Source: Orthonyx spaldingii (Eukaryota > Chordata > Aves > Passeriformes > Orthonychidae). From it: a stretch of 64,000 nucleotides of DNA. Where the stretch lies: positions 1-64,000 of the forward strand of contig VZTJ01003244.1 in the NCBI GenBank assembly GCA_013397795.1, given 5' to 3'. The translations under genes were made by a program, and so were the position numbers. The first letter of the stretch is position 1. Each line of letters begins with the position of its first letter. The notes beneath the pieces are model-generated. The model had not been told where the DNA came from and did no database searches. It worked only from the letters and a program-made list of their open reading frames with translations. This document shows, one piece after another, positions 1 to 10,061 of the stretch.

Positions 1-2175
1 CACCCCCCCGGGGACAGCGTTACTTTAGCACGGCACTTCCTCCAGTTTATGGAAGAAGAATCTGCACTGGGAAGAAGAATTTTGCATTTGGATATCATGT
101 TAGGTCTGAAGTTGAATTAAACCAAAATTAAAGTGCTCATGTATGTGATCAGAGCTGCTACTGTGCCAGCAGGCCTGAGGATTTCCAGGCTTGCTGAAAA
201 TTCTTGGACTAGATCCTGTAACTTGAACAGTGCAGTTTACACTCTTTAGGTATTGCCAAAGGGAATCCAGTACTCCAGGTCAGCTTTCTGGATCTTGGTA
301 TTGTTGGTCTGTCACTCGAAGAAATTGAATTAAAAAAAATTACAACATGTAAGTCAATATGTGTTTGTTTTGGCTTGAAATCTTTCATGCAGATAACAAG
401 GTATACCATTGTATTTACTTGAGATGACCATTAAAGATCCAACTCTCATAAAAAGAGAAATAAAAAGCTGTTTTCCTGATATACGTCAACTCTTCTGGTT
501 GACTGATGGAAAGACCTGCAATGAGTCTTTGATTTTTGCTCCCCTGTTTCAGTATATTGTGGCATATTAGTGGTATATGAATAAATTGTATATATAGGTT
601 ACAGATAACAGTGGATTCACCAATTCAGACCAATTCAGTTGTATATATATAACTAAAATATCTTTTTTGGCATATTCAGAAAGATCTCCTAGAATTTACT
701 TTAGAATGAAAGTAAAACTACATTAATGCAAATACAAACAGGAAAAAAGAGAAAATGGTAAATAGGGAGAATCCATGTGGTAAAATTTAATAGGGATTAA
801 ATTGTCATCAATATTTATAAATAATTTTTTAATGCAGATGCAGGTTCTTTTTTAGCTTTTCTTTAGTTCAAGAACTTCCTGAAAGTCATCAACTTTAGTA
901 AAGCCATATGCTAGATAATTCCAAGTTATTCTCTAGGAGAGGGATACTTCTCCATTGAATCCTGTAACATGCCTCAAGATCCTACCATAAAACTAAGGTC
1001 TGTTTTATCTCAAGAGGGGTGTCCAAGGAGCATTTTCTGCACAAATATAAAAGCTTGAAATTGTAGTAAATGAGGTGAAGTGCACACTTCCAAGATGTTT
1101 AGGAAAAAACCCCTGACAATAACTTCAGTATTTTGCAAGAGCCTTTTGTTTCACTCACAGAAAAATGAAAACAGGCAAAAGAAGTTCTGATTGTTTAATT
1201 GCATTATGATCCCTTTCACAGCATTACAAAACCTAATTTTCAAATTAAGTGTTTTCTCTAATTCTCATCTAAAGTTTTCCTAAGCACTGCCATTTAAACA
1301 GTGCTTCAGGAATGTAGAATTCAAGATGAAAATCCAGTAAATGAAGGCATTGCAAAGCACTAACAGGAAGAACAGGTTAAAACTTTCAGCTTGAAAAAGC
1401 ATCTGATGCAGAAATAGGAACTCATGTATTTCACATGTTCACCTCTAATTAATTTTTTTTCATCCTATGATAAAAAGAATAATTTATATCCTCAGTTATA
1501 CATCCTGATAACTCCTATAGCTAAAATCTCCACATTCACACAGAAAAATAAATTGCTACTCCCAGTTCTACTTCAGAAACTCACTTTTCACCAACTTTCT
1601 TTGAGTAGTTGTCACCAAAAAGCTATGAGAACATGAACGTTTTCATGCAAGGATTTGCCATTTCTGCCTTTTTAAGGTCACTGTTTGCCTTAAGTTCTAT
1701 ACACTATTTTTCCTTTTTTTACCTTTCAAGAGTGACTAATCCTCTTTGCTCTCTGCTGATGTTCCTCAGGCACTTTTTTTCTCAACATGATAAGGCTTGA
1801 TTTTGACATTGTTTTTCAATAACAAATACAACTATGGGTGAAATGCTTAGATCAACATTTTGGGAATTATTGCTTTAAAACCTTTAAAAGAGTTTAATTT
1901 ATAGTCATTTAGTTTACTAATGCTTGCTTCAAAATCTTGTTGGTCATACCTCAGTTACCCAGTGTAATAGATGTGGATGACAGAGTGAACATGTAATTAA
2001 TGTAATTAAGATAAGATAAGATAAGACAAGATACGATATTGCAGAAGAGAGAACAGAATTATTACACAGATTTCAATCCAGTCTCTAAAAATATTATGCT
2101 GAACATGGAACAAGTAAACAGCAAGAGACAGCCTCTACAAGAAGGACTTCAAAACCCATCAAATAAGAAGATTAC
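1..2175. other. AT-rich DNA without a recognisable gene
   Basis: No open frame here is longer than about 70 codons and none reads like a protein family. The only structure seen is a short degenerate AAGAT/ATAAG pentamer run at about 2008-2036, just upstream of the CR1 pair. No transposon ends were recognised. Confidence 0.6.
2008..2036. repeat. short AAGAT-type pentamer microsatellite
   Basis: Five to six units of the pentamer AGATA, the last ones altered (AGACA, AGATAC). It is short and imperfect and lies about 140 bp upstream of the CR1 3' tail at 2176. Confidence 0.6.
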
Positions 2176-2445
2176 AGAATCACAGAACCACAGAACCAGT
2201 CAGGTTGGAAAAGACCTTTGAGATCATTGGGTCCAACCTATGACCTAATACCAGCTTGCCAACCAGACCATGGCACTAAGTGCCACATCCAGGTTTTTCT
2301 TAAACACCTCCAGAGATGGTGACTCCACCAACTCCCTGGGCAGCTCATTCCAATGCCCGATCACCTTTTCTGTGAAGAAATTCTTCCTAATGTCCATCCT
2401 AAACCTCTCTAGGCACAACTTAGGACTGTGCCCTCTTGTCCTATG
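2176..2445 (-). mobile_element. CR1 LINE, 5'-truncated 3' end
   Basis: On the plus strand the segment begins with the reverse complement of the CR1 terminal repeat (AGAATCACAGAACCACAGAACC), so the element points to the minus strand. Read in that direction it gives the typical CR1 tail: a stretch encoding RKNFFTEKVIGHWNELPRELV, then 'TTGGACCCAATGATCTCAAAGG' and the terminal octamers. This stretch is part of the last codons of CR1 ORF2 and its short 3' UTR. Only about 270 bp remain, as expected from 5' truncation during target-primed reverse transcription. Its 5' end abuts another CR1 tail in the same orientation. Open frames across it on either strand (about 100 codons) are relics of ORF2 or chance. 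Confidence 0.88.
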
Positions 2446-2770
2446 GCTGGAAGGGCCCACAGTGGGGTCATCTGGTGCCACCTCCCTGCTCCAGCAGGGC
2501 CATCCCAGAGCACAGGGCACAGGATTATGTCCAGACAGGTCTGGAATACCTCCAGTGAGGGACACACTACTGCCTCTCTAGGAAATCTGTCCCAGTGCTC
2601 GGTCACTGCACAGGAAAGAATTTCTTCCTCATATTCAGGTGGAACTTCCTGGACATCAGTTTCTTCCTGTGGCCTCTTGTCCTGTTGCTGGGCACAAAAG
2701 ATGAGGCAGCTGTGCAAGACAGAACAATGTTTGGTGACCTTGTGGAATTCCCACATCCAGCTCTTCTGCA
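2446..2770 (-). mobile_element. second, older CR1 3' fragment in tandem
   Basis: Directly after the first CR1 comes a second CR1-like tail, also on the minus strand. Reverse-complemented, it reads through the conserved 'AGGAAGAAATTCTTTCCTGTGCAGTGACCGAGCACTGGGACAG' zone (described here as AGGAAGAAATTCTTTCC followed by the GAGCACTGG motif) and on to 'GGAGGTATTCCAGACCTGTCTGG', then ends near GGGCCCTTCCAGCC without terminal octamers. The missing octamers suggest that the neighbouring CR1 landed in or replaced its 3' tip. The 5' limit near 2770 is approximate. The subfamily differs from that of its neighbour. Confidence 0.75.
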
Positions 2771-4824
2771 GAACTGCAGGTCCCCTGAGTCCCAGGAGTG
2801 CAACGAAGGAAAAGAGAGAGAGAACACGCAGAAAAGCGGTTTTTGGTTTCTGAAATTCCTCTTAGAAGAACTTTTTCACAGCTCCTTGTTCTCCTTCACC
2901 TTCAGTCCTTCTACTCTGCCAATGTCAGTGGCAGTGCTCTGGCTCCATTAATGGGATCAGATCCTCCTGCTTGCTGTCTCCTTAGCTGCTACCCAGGCTT
3001 ACACACAGGAATTGCTGCAGTCTTGTTTCGGTCTCAGGAGCTGCAGGACAGGACACCTGCTCCACCACTCCCACTGGTGCTGCTGGCTCTGCAGCTGCTA
3101 TAAACACCCTGATGTGCATGAAAATCACAGCCACAGGAGCACGTGGCATCTCTGCTCGGATATGCTGAGTGGCAGTCACTGGGGGGAGATATGGAAGTGT
3201 TAGGAGGAGTGGGGAGATCTGTGGAATGGGCTTTGTTGGGGACACAGCTGGCGATGTGCTCTTGGAAGCAGGCAGGAGAAACCCTGAGGGACTGCAGCAA
3301 TATCTGCAGCCCAGAGACTTATGCTAAGGGAAAGGAAACAAGTAAGAAGTAAGGATTAGTGTAGGAAAACGAGGTGAACAAAGCATGGCAGAAAAGAAAC
3401 ATTACAAGCTGATTCCAGCCTCCTGCATAGTTTTTTGCCTCACCAAAGAAACGAGGACATTCAGTGAAACCATAGGAAACTGAGGCTGGAAAGGGGGCAG
3501 GAAAGACTCCTCTCACTGAAGTCTGGGGGAAGGGAGGGAAAGATGTTTTTCTAAATGCCTTAGTGACTGTTTTTCTGGAATTTTCCCCCCCCCAATCTTT
3601 TTTTAAATTTTGTTTGTTTTTCTGTTATTGTCTACTTTTTCCTCAATTCTCTTTTTGTCACTGCCTGTGCAGCATTTTGCCCTTTCTTAAATATTCCTGC
3701 AGTTTTCTAACGGGGCTGTGCTTTGCCCAGTGGTTGCTCTGTTGTGCATTTGAAACTGTCTGGAATAAGCTGGAACTGTCTGTGCCCAGTCCAGGGCAGC
3801 CCCTGATCTCCTCTAACAGAGACACCACTGCAGCCCCCACTACCAAAACCTGGACACCTAAATCCAACAGAATGACACTCATAGGATTCAAAAGGTCAAT
3901 TGATACCTGTTCTTGGAATGTCACACCTGCTGCTTGCTGTAGAGAGGAAATCCATGACTTTTCACAGATTGGTGTCATTCTTGTCACTAGCACTAACAAG
4001 GCTTCTTTAAACATTCCAGATGTATGATTCAATGTGATTGAACACTTTTCTTCTTGAAGGCCTTGATCCTGCAAATTAAAATGAGTTCATTGCATCAATG
4101 TGCCAGTGCAATAAAAATGTAAAGTTCAAATAAGCAGAACATTAATTGTGACAATATCAATAAATTGATGCTTTTTGAATTAACTTTGTCATTGTAACTG
4201 TCTAGCTGATGAGACAGACAAACCAAGCTGCCAATAGTTACCTTCACCATTTATGGAGAAAACCACAACTTTTCCTCCATATTTCAAATCAGCATTTGAA
4301 AATTGGAATTAAGTAATAATAACCATTTGAAAACTGAAAATTAAACAATGTAAGGGAAAGATGGTTTTGGTGAATGTAATTTTCACTAGAAAAATATAGA
4401 GCAATAAATAATTTTTAAAGATGTATGGACTGAAGTAGCTAAAATAAATGGAAATCAAAAGAGAGAGTGGAGAATGTGCAACCAATCTGTTTTTTCCCTA
4501 TGTCCCACAAGTTCAGCTTTTCAAAGCACTTGGCTTTTTTTTTAATAGTGAGTTGGTATCATTTTTCTGTCCTACAAGTCAGTGTATGCTTGCACTGCAA
4601 GTACTCATGGAAAAGCTTTTCTCTCTTGAAGAGCTGGTGAGACATTCTAAATAAAGAAAACATCAAAATATTACATAAAATTTGCCTTTGTTATTATCAT
4701 AAATTATTTTATATGACAGTTCCAAACAGCACCTGAACTGTGCTTCTACACATTACTGAAATTCCTCTAAATCCCCATTTTTCAAATTTCAGACTTCATC
4801 TTCCTTTCCAGTATCTTTAAGATG
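2771..4824. other. unique DNA, no supported gene
   Basis: The part from 2820 to 3320 is more GC-rich than its surroundings. There are overlapping open frames on both strands, the largest 154 codons at 3563-4027 (plus) and 138 codons at 3658-4074 (minus). Neither shows a recognisable motif or start context, and the plus frame begins in a pyrimidine-rich tract that gives runs of Phe, Cys and Leu. I regard them as chance. From about 4030 onward the DNA is AT-rich without visible structure. Confidence 0.5.
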
Positions 4825-5089
4825 AAGGAGAGTAGATTTAGATGGATATTGGGAAGGAACTGTTCCCTGTGAGGGTGGGGAGGCCCTGGCACAGGGTGCC
4901 CAGAGAAGCTGTGGCTGCCTCTGGATCCCTGGCAGTGTCCAAGGCCAGGTTGGACACTGGGGCTTGGAGCACCCTGGGACAGTGGGAGGTGTCCCTGCCA
5001 TGGCAGGGGTGGCACTGGATGGGCTTTAAGGTCCCTCCCAACCCAAACCATCCTGGGGTTTTCTGATTCTCTATTTCTATGGTTCTATG
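4825..5089 (+). mobile_element. CR1 LINE, 5'-truncated 3' end
   Basis: Plus-strand CR1 tail. It starts in the 'TTAGATGGATATTGGGAAGGA' zone, continues through 'AGGCCCTGGCACAGGGTGCC', 'GAGAAGCTGTGGCTGCC' and 'TGGATGGGCTTTAAGGTCCC', and ends in CTGATTCTCTATTTCTATGGTTCTATGA, a degenerate form of the CR1 terminal repeat. The RNA-like 3' end is intact and only about 265 bp of the element remain. A 74-codon frame inside it is the relic end of ORF2. Confidence 0.92.
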
Positions 5090-5536
5090 AACTCACCACA
5101 GTGTGATTGCAGTGCAGTGACACCTCGTTTCTGAAAATTTGTTTGATAATTCACATTCAGTCCTATGATTTCTTTGCTTCAGTTGTACCAGGATATCTGC
5201 ATTTTATTTATCTCCTCCTCATGTTAAAATAGCTGTTGTACATTTGGCACCAACATCTCAGAGGTTCAGCAGTGATGGGATTTGTGAGGTTGTTTCTGTA
5301 TGCAGGGATGCCCCAGCAAGGGGCACAAAAGAAGAAAGCAGCCAAGGCAGCTTCTCAGCTTCCAGTGGATGATTCAAGTGCTACCTACAACGCCTTCAGA
5401 ATGACAAGTTGATTAAGTAACTTAATGTTCTGGGATAAACTGTGGAAGTGAGCAACAATCCAAAGTGAATGGCAATAACACTACTGAGAGATCTGCTCTC
5501 CCAGTACAGCTGTGGTGAAGGGCTTTTGGAAGCCTG
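5090..5536. other. unique DNA, nothing recognised
   Basis: Between the CR1 tail and the TTTTA microsatellite I see no open frame of note, no repeat and no promoter-like element. Confidence 0.5.
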
Positions 5537-5692
5537 TTTTATTTTATTTTATTTTATTTTATTTTATTTTATTTTATTTTATTTTATTTTATTTTATTTT
5601 ATTTTATTTTATTTTATTTTATTTTAATTTAATTTATTGTATTGTATTTTATTGTATTGTATTTTATTGTATTGTATTTTATTTTATTTTTT
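5537..5692. repeat. (TTTTA)n microsatellite with TTGTA-variant 3' part
   Basis: About 18 near-perfect TTTTA pentamers (5537-5625) are followed by a variant section in which TTTTA alternates with TTGTA (about 5636-5680), and then a last pure stretch. The variant units occur in a regular higher-order pattern: two TTGTA units then a TTTTA unit, repeated. That suggests that a point-mutated unit was itself amplified by slippage. A 60-codon open frame through it encodes only Ile, Leu, Phe and Tyr runs and is an artefact. Confidence 0.95.
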
Positions 5693-7291
5693 AATGTTTG
5701 GAGTACATCTATTTGCACTAATATGTCTTCCACGTATCACTTTTCAAATGCTTCTAGTGCTATTTCAAACACTTTGGAAGTCTGTTGAATGTAATTCTTA
5801 CTCACTTCTATACCCAAGCATATACTGCTTATCATTGACCCTGTTCAACCATAAAACCGTGGTGAACTGCCTGTAGGGTGTTTCCGGCTGCCAGGATTTC
5901 ATCAATGAGAGCTCATTTCACGAACAGCCACTGAAAAGGGATGAGGAAAATACTGAAATTGGCAAAAGGAATTGCCAGATTTAGGATTGTCTTATAAATA
6001 TCACCAGTATAGGTACAAGATTTTAAAATATCATATTCAAATTAATCAGAAAAACAAATCTTCAGTAAGAATCTTAAATGTATAATTTTGCTGATCATGA
6101 ATAAAGAACTTGTCTGCTACTGCAGCTTGGTATGCCAGAAGATTCTGAGCCAGTGTTCAGAACATCTCGACAGCATTTCTAAAAGTACATCAGCATGTGT
6201 CAGACAAACACTTACTGAAACACAGGCTGAAGGGAAATAATCTACTCTGCAGTTTCCTGTCTAAATAGGAATTTATTCCTATTTCTTCCTATATAATTTG
6301 GCCTTGGATATAGATGACCTGGACATGAGGGTTGAGGCAACAAGGTAGTGTTTAGAGCACCTAGACACAGAGAGAAACATCATTATTTTGGCCACCTCAG
6401 TTGTTTTCACATAGAGAAAATAGATGTCAGTGGTTCAAACCCTGCTGCAGCTGCTGTTCACAAACACCCAGCAGTATTTTGAATGGCAAAGAGGTGTGTA
6501 TGGAGGCACCCAGAACTACCAGGGAACTCATATATTATAAAAACCAGACCTTTGACCGTGCCATCTTCATCTCAGGCTCCTGCACGAAGAGTCTCAAGAA
6601 CAGAATCATTAGGCCTTGCAGTGGGTGTTCAGGAAACTCTCCCTTCCCAGTTTCCTCTCCCTTGTCCCAGAGTCTGTGTTTGCTCTTTCTGCACATTGTC
6701 CTGACACAGCCACAGGGTGCCTGTATGGAAAAGAGTTAGGATTGGGTGTGTTACGGGAGCGCCTCAGGGTGCTCTAGGACAGGACAGCCCAGTCTGTCAG
6801 ACAACACAGACATGGCACAAAAACTATTCAGGGCATCTCCCAGTATTTCCTTTACCTTGGGATATCAAACAAATCCTCCGATGGTCGTGCACTCTTGTGA
6901 ATTGGTCAGTAAGAGGAGTTTTAACTTCTTTGTTACGAATGGTACAAGTACTCAGAAAAATAGATAACACAGGGTGAGCTAAACCCTGTCTCAGTGGAGA
7001 GTTAATATTGTTCATAAACAACAGCAGGAGGCCTTAAAGAGAATATGAGGGCTGAAAAATCTGTCATTAAGATTACAATGGTAGCTAATGAATCCAACAA
7101 AATGAATCACTTCAGAAACTTTTGAGAGAAATTAGGTCCCATTATGTTTCCAGACCCATAAATCCAGAGCACATTTTCTAATTGTGTGCCAGTTGCTCAG
7201 TTCAAATAATTCAGCATTACTCTCTGACTGTAACCAAAACTAAAGCAGATAAGAATCTAACCTATACCAATCCCCAGATCATACCCTTAAG

Positions 7292-7315
7292 TAACATCCT
7301 TTATATAGGATGTTA
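7292..7315. other. perfect 9-bp inverted repeat
   Basis: TAACATCCT (7292-7300) and its exact reverse complement AGGATGTTA (7307-7315) flank a 6-nt AT loop (TTATAT). It lies in unique AT-rich DNA with no gene nearby. It may be chance. Confidence 0.7.
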
Positions 7316-9409
7316 GCCCAATTTTTGATTCTCATTAAAACAGGTTATTAAAATGCAGTGAACAGTGAATTATCCTAATAAATCACAATTATACTGATTA
7401 TACTGTCAGTATTAAAATAACTGTGACCCTTTGTTGAAGTCACATTATATTGAACACTCAGAAATGTAAGCCTCACACAACACGAATGATGATAGTATGG
7501 CTAATAATGATACCTTAACTATTAATCAGCCAGGTGAATTCAAAAAGTAGGAAGACTGATGGCAAAGAACCTAAATTATTTCTGCTGTATATTGTGCTGG
7601 CTTAATTTGTTTTCAGATGTATTTTCAAATGTTGCTTATCTCCCTCATTTGAGTCTACTACTCTTTTTTTTTTTTTTGGTAGATCAAAAACTTGCAAATC
7701 AGAAATCATTCTACACTTAAAGAGTGTGTTCTGCCACTGTGGAGTTATGATGTGAGCAGAGGGGCATTCAGGAGACCTGTGGCACTTGCTGCCCACCAGC
7801 CCTGGTTAGTGGAGCTTGATGTACCTGCTCAGTACTTTCAATTTATCTTTCTGCTGAAATAATTTCAGTTTCCTTACTATTTTTGCAAACTTTACAGTGT
7901 TATTTTTGTAATGCTCAGATTTCATTCAATCTCTTGATTTCCTTTTGTTGGAGTCTTCTGGGAATCGTGTATTCAGGTGGCAACAATTAACCAAATCTTC
8001 ACGTGGTATTGAAATGAGATCCTTCTCCAAAAGACACCTTCAGCAGAAGGGTTTATTCATTCCATCATGTTCTTGATAGCCATTTTTCTTAATAATCTTT
8101 TAGCTACTGTGTTAAGCATCAGTCATGTTGACAAGATTTAATGAGTAAGAGGCCCTATTACAGTAATAAACAACTTCAGAGAAAATGAAAGATGGCCAGC
8201 TCATTATAGGTGCATCAAATTAGCAACACTGCTTGGCTAGGACTGTAAAATTTGCTAGTTTATAAACACCATGAATCACATTGGAATATTTGGTCTGATG
8301 AAGAGCATGTTCTGGACCAGTTACATTGGCATGCTGGTAGTTGCATGAGTAATACAACACCATTATTTTTGGTAATTGCTGCTCACAGTTTGGAACGGAT
8401 GGCTAATAATCAGTCTTTAATAAACAAGGACAAATTTCTAACCTGTAAGGATGTGTCCATTTCAGCTGCAGTGCCATAGGGACCTGGCATGTTTAAGAGC
8501 AGGTATGGATGTGTCACCTGAGCAAGCAAAATGTCAAACAGGCTTAAAAGGGATTTTGCTGGATACCATAACATGCTCTTTCCCATGCTGCTATGCCCAA
8601 GCTGGATGGCAGGTCTGGCTACTTGCATGCAGGGACATGATTAAATATTTAGAAGCGGGCTTCATTCGGCTCTGACAGCTATTCTGGTGATATTCCTGTA
8701 TTTTATAAATATTCTATCACTGCATTTATTATAAGCTTGCATCAACAGAACTGAGATCAGAATCCTCGTTCACCGATCACAGCTCCATCTTAACTAAGTC
8801 ACTGACAAGATTTGGAAAATTGTTAAATCTCAACTTCTTTAAGTTGTTCTTTTTCTGTAAGATTTTAGCAAGTATTTTAAGGAATTAAAGGTATTTGGAA
8901 AAAGCAAACAAAATTTGTTTGCAGGGCTTGTTTATGGAGGATATATTACATTTCAGACAGTTCAGCAGATACTTTGGTTAATGATTTTATAACATATCCA
9001 TTACTAGTAATGCACTAGGAACTGAGCTGTAGTTAAATGGTTGCTTTTTAAACAACTATCAGTTGTTAATAGTCTGTGGAGCAATAGCCCTGAGGATGAA
9101 CACGTGATGACTACAGCACTTAGTACTTCAAGCGAATGAAGGTATAGTTACTGCAATCCTTATGTCTGGGTGGAGCTTTAAGACCAAGCTATTGCAGGAA
9201 AGATAATTTGAAGAGCCTTAACCGTGACATAAACATGCTGAGCTTTCAAATCCGTGTCTGCAACAAGTTATAACTGATCTTGGTTTTGAAACATCACAGA
9301 CAAAACAAGGCTCGCTAGAGACTCTTGCTGAGCTGAAGGTGAAAAAGCAGTACCACATAATTCCTTTTTTTTCTAAGTGTTTACTGCTAACAGCTTAAAA
9401 TGAAGACAG

Positions 9410-9442
9410 TGTAAGATACATGGTATTCACATGTATCTTACA
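9410..9442. other. perfect 13-bp hairpin
   Basis: TGTAAGATACATG (9410-9422) pairs without mismatch with CATGTATCTTACA (9430-9442) across a 7-nt loop (GTATTCA). Beyond the perfect stem, CAGT on the left can pair with ACTG on the right if a small bulge is allowed, giving a somewhat longer imperfect stem. No transposon tails or target duplications were seen. It could be a small RNA hairpin, the remnant of a foldback element, or chance. Confidence 0.75.
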
Positions 9443-9870
9443 GTTACTGCACAAGTACACGGAGCACATTTGATATACATGTATATTATTTAGGTCTTAT
9501 TTTATGCAGGTAGTAATATTAACACCTTTGTAAATATGACACAGGAAATTACAATTATTTCGTGATGCCACAGATTTTTCTCATAAAATCAGGCTCAGGT
9601 GTGTGCTTTTCACAATGTGATTACTGGACAGTCTGTCTCTCCCATCTGAATAATCAATACATGGTAAACACACCATCTTCTCACTGTTCATTGCCTGGTG
9701 GCTTCTCTATTTATCAATACATGGCTGCAGTAATCAAGGTGATTTTATACCCAAGGATGTCAGGAAGACAGTAAACACAAGTGATGATTACAGGGCTTCT
9801 CCCACCTGTACAAATACTCCATATGGATTTTTAAACTTTTCATAGAGGTGAAAATAGTATTTGTAAGACA

Positions 9871-9919
9871 AAAAAAAAAAAAANTGATAATTTAAAAGAA
9901 AAAAAAAAAAAAAAAAAAA
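9871..9919. repeat. two A-tracts around an unresolved base
   Basis: Thirteen A (9871-9883), an ambiguous N at 9884, about 14 bp of AT-rich sequence, then 21 A (9899-9919). The N marks low confidence in the sequence or assembly at a homopolymer, so the A-run lengths should not be trusted. The tracts lie about 30 bp before a minus-strand CR1 tail, but CR1 elements do not end in poly-A, so the tracts need another origin. Confidence 0.9.
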
Positions 9920-9950
9920 GGCTGGAGCTGATCAAAAGCAAAAAGGTATC

Positions 9951-10061
9951 AATCATAGAATGATAGAATTGTGGAACCAGGCAATCACAGAGGATCACAG
10001 AATGGGTTGGGAAGGACTTTTAAAACCCATCTTGTTCCACCCCCTGCCATGTCCAGTGTCA
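9951..10061 (-). mobile_element. short CR1 3' end
   Basis: Plus-strand reading starts AATCATAGAATGATAGAATTGTGG and continues with GATCACAGAATGGGTTGGGAAGGAC and 'CCCCCTGCCATGTCCAGTG', the reverse complement of a CR1 tail. The terminal octamer zone is duplicated or expanded (two ATAGAAT units, then a second CACAGAATGG). Only about 110 bp remain. Confidence 0.85.

Larger units (their letters stand above)
5693..9870. other. unique AT-rich DNA, no supported gene
   Basis: No open frame exceeds 112 codons (6401-6739, no motif seen). Items noted are a 15-T tract at 7664-7678, a 9-bp hairpin at 7292-7315 and a 13-bp perfect hairpin at 9410-9442. No transposon ends were recognised. Confidence 0.5.

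Noticed and set aside
3563..4027. 154-codon plus-strand open frame
   Set aside because: It begins in a pyrimidine tract, has no motif and is overlapped by a similar-sized antisense frame. It is probably chance.
5512..5694. 60-codon frame over the TTTTA repeat
   Set aside because: It is a low-complexity translation of a microsatellite.
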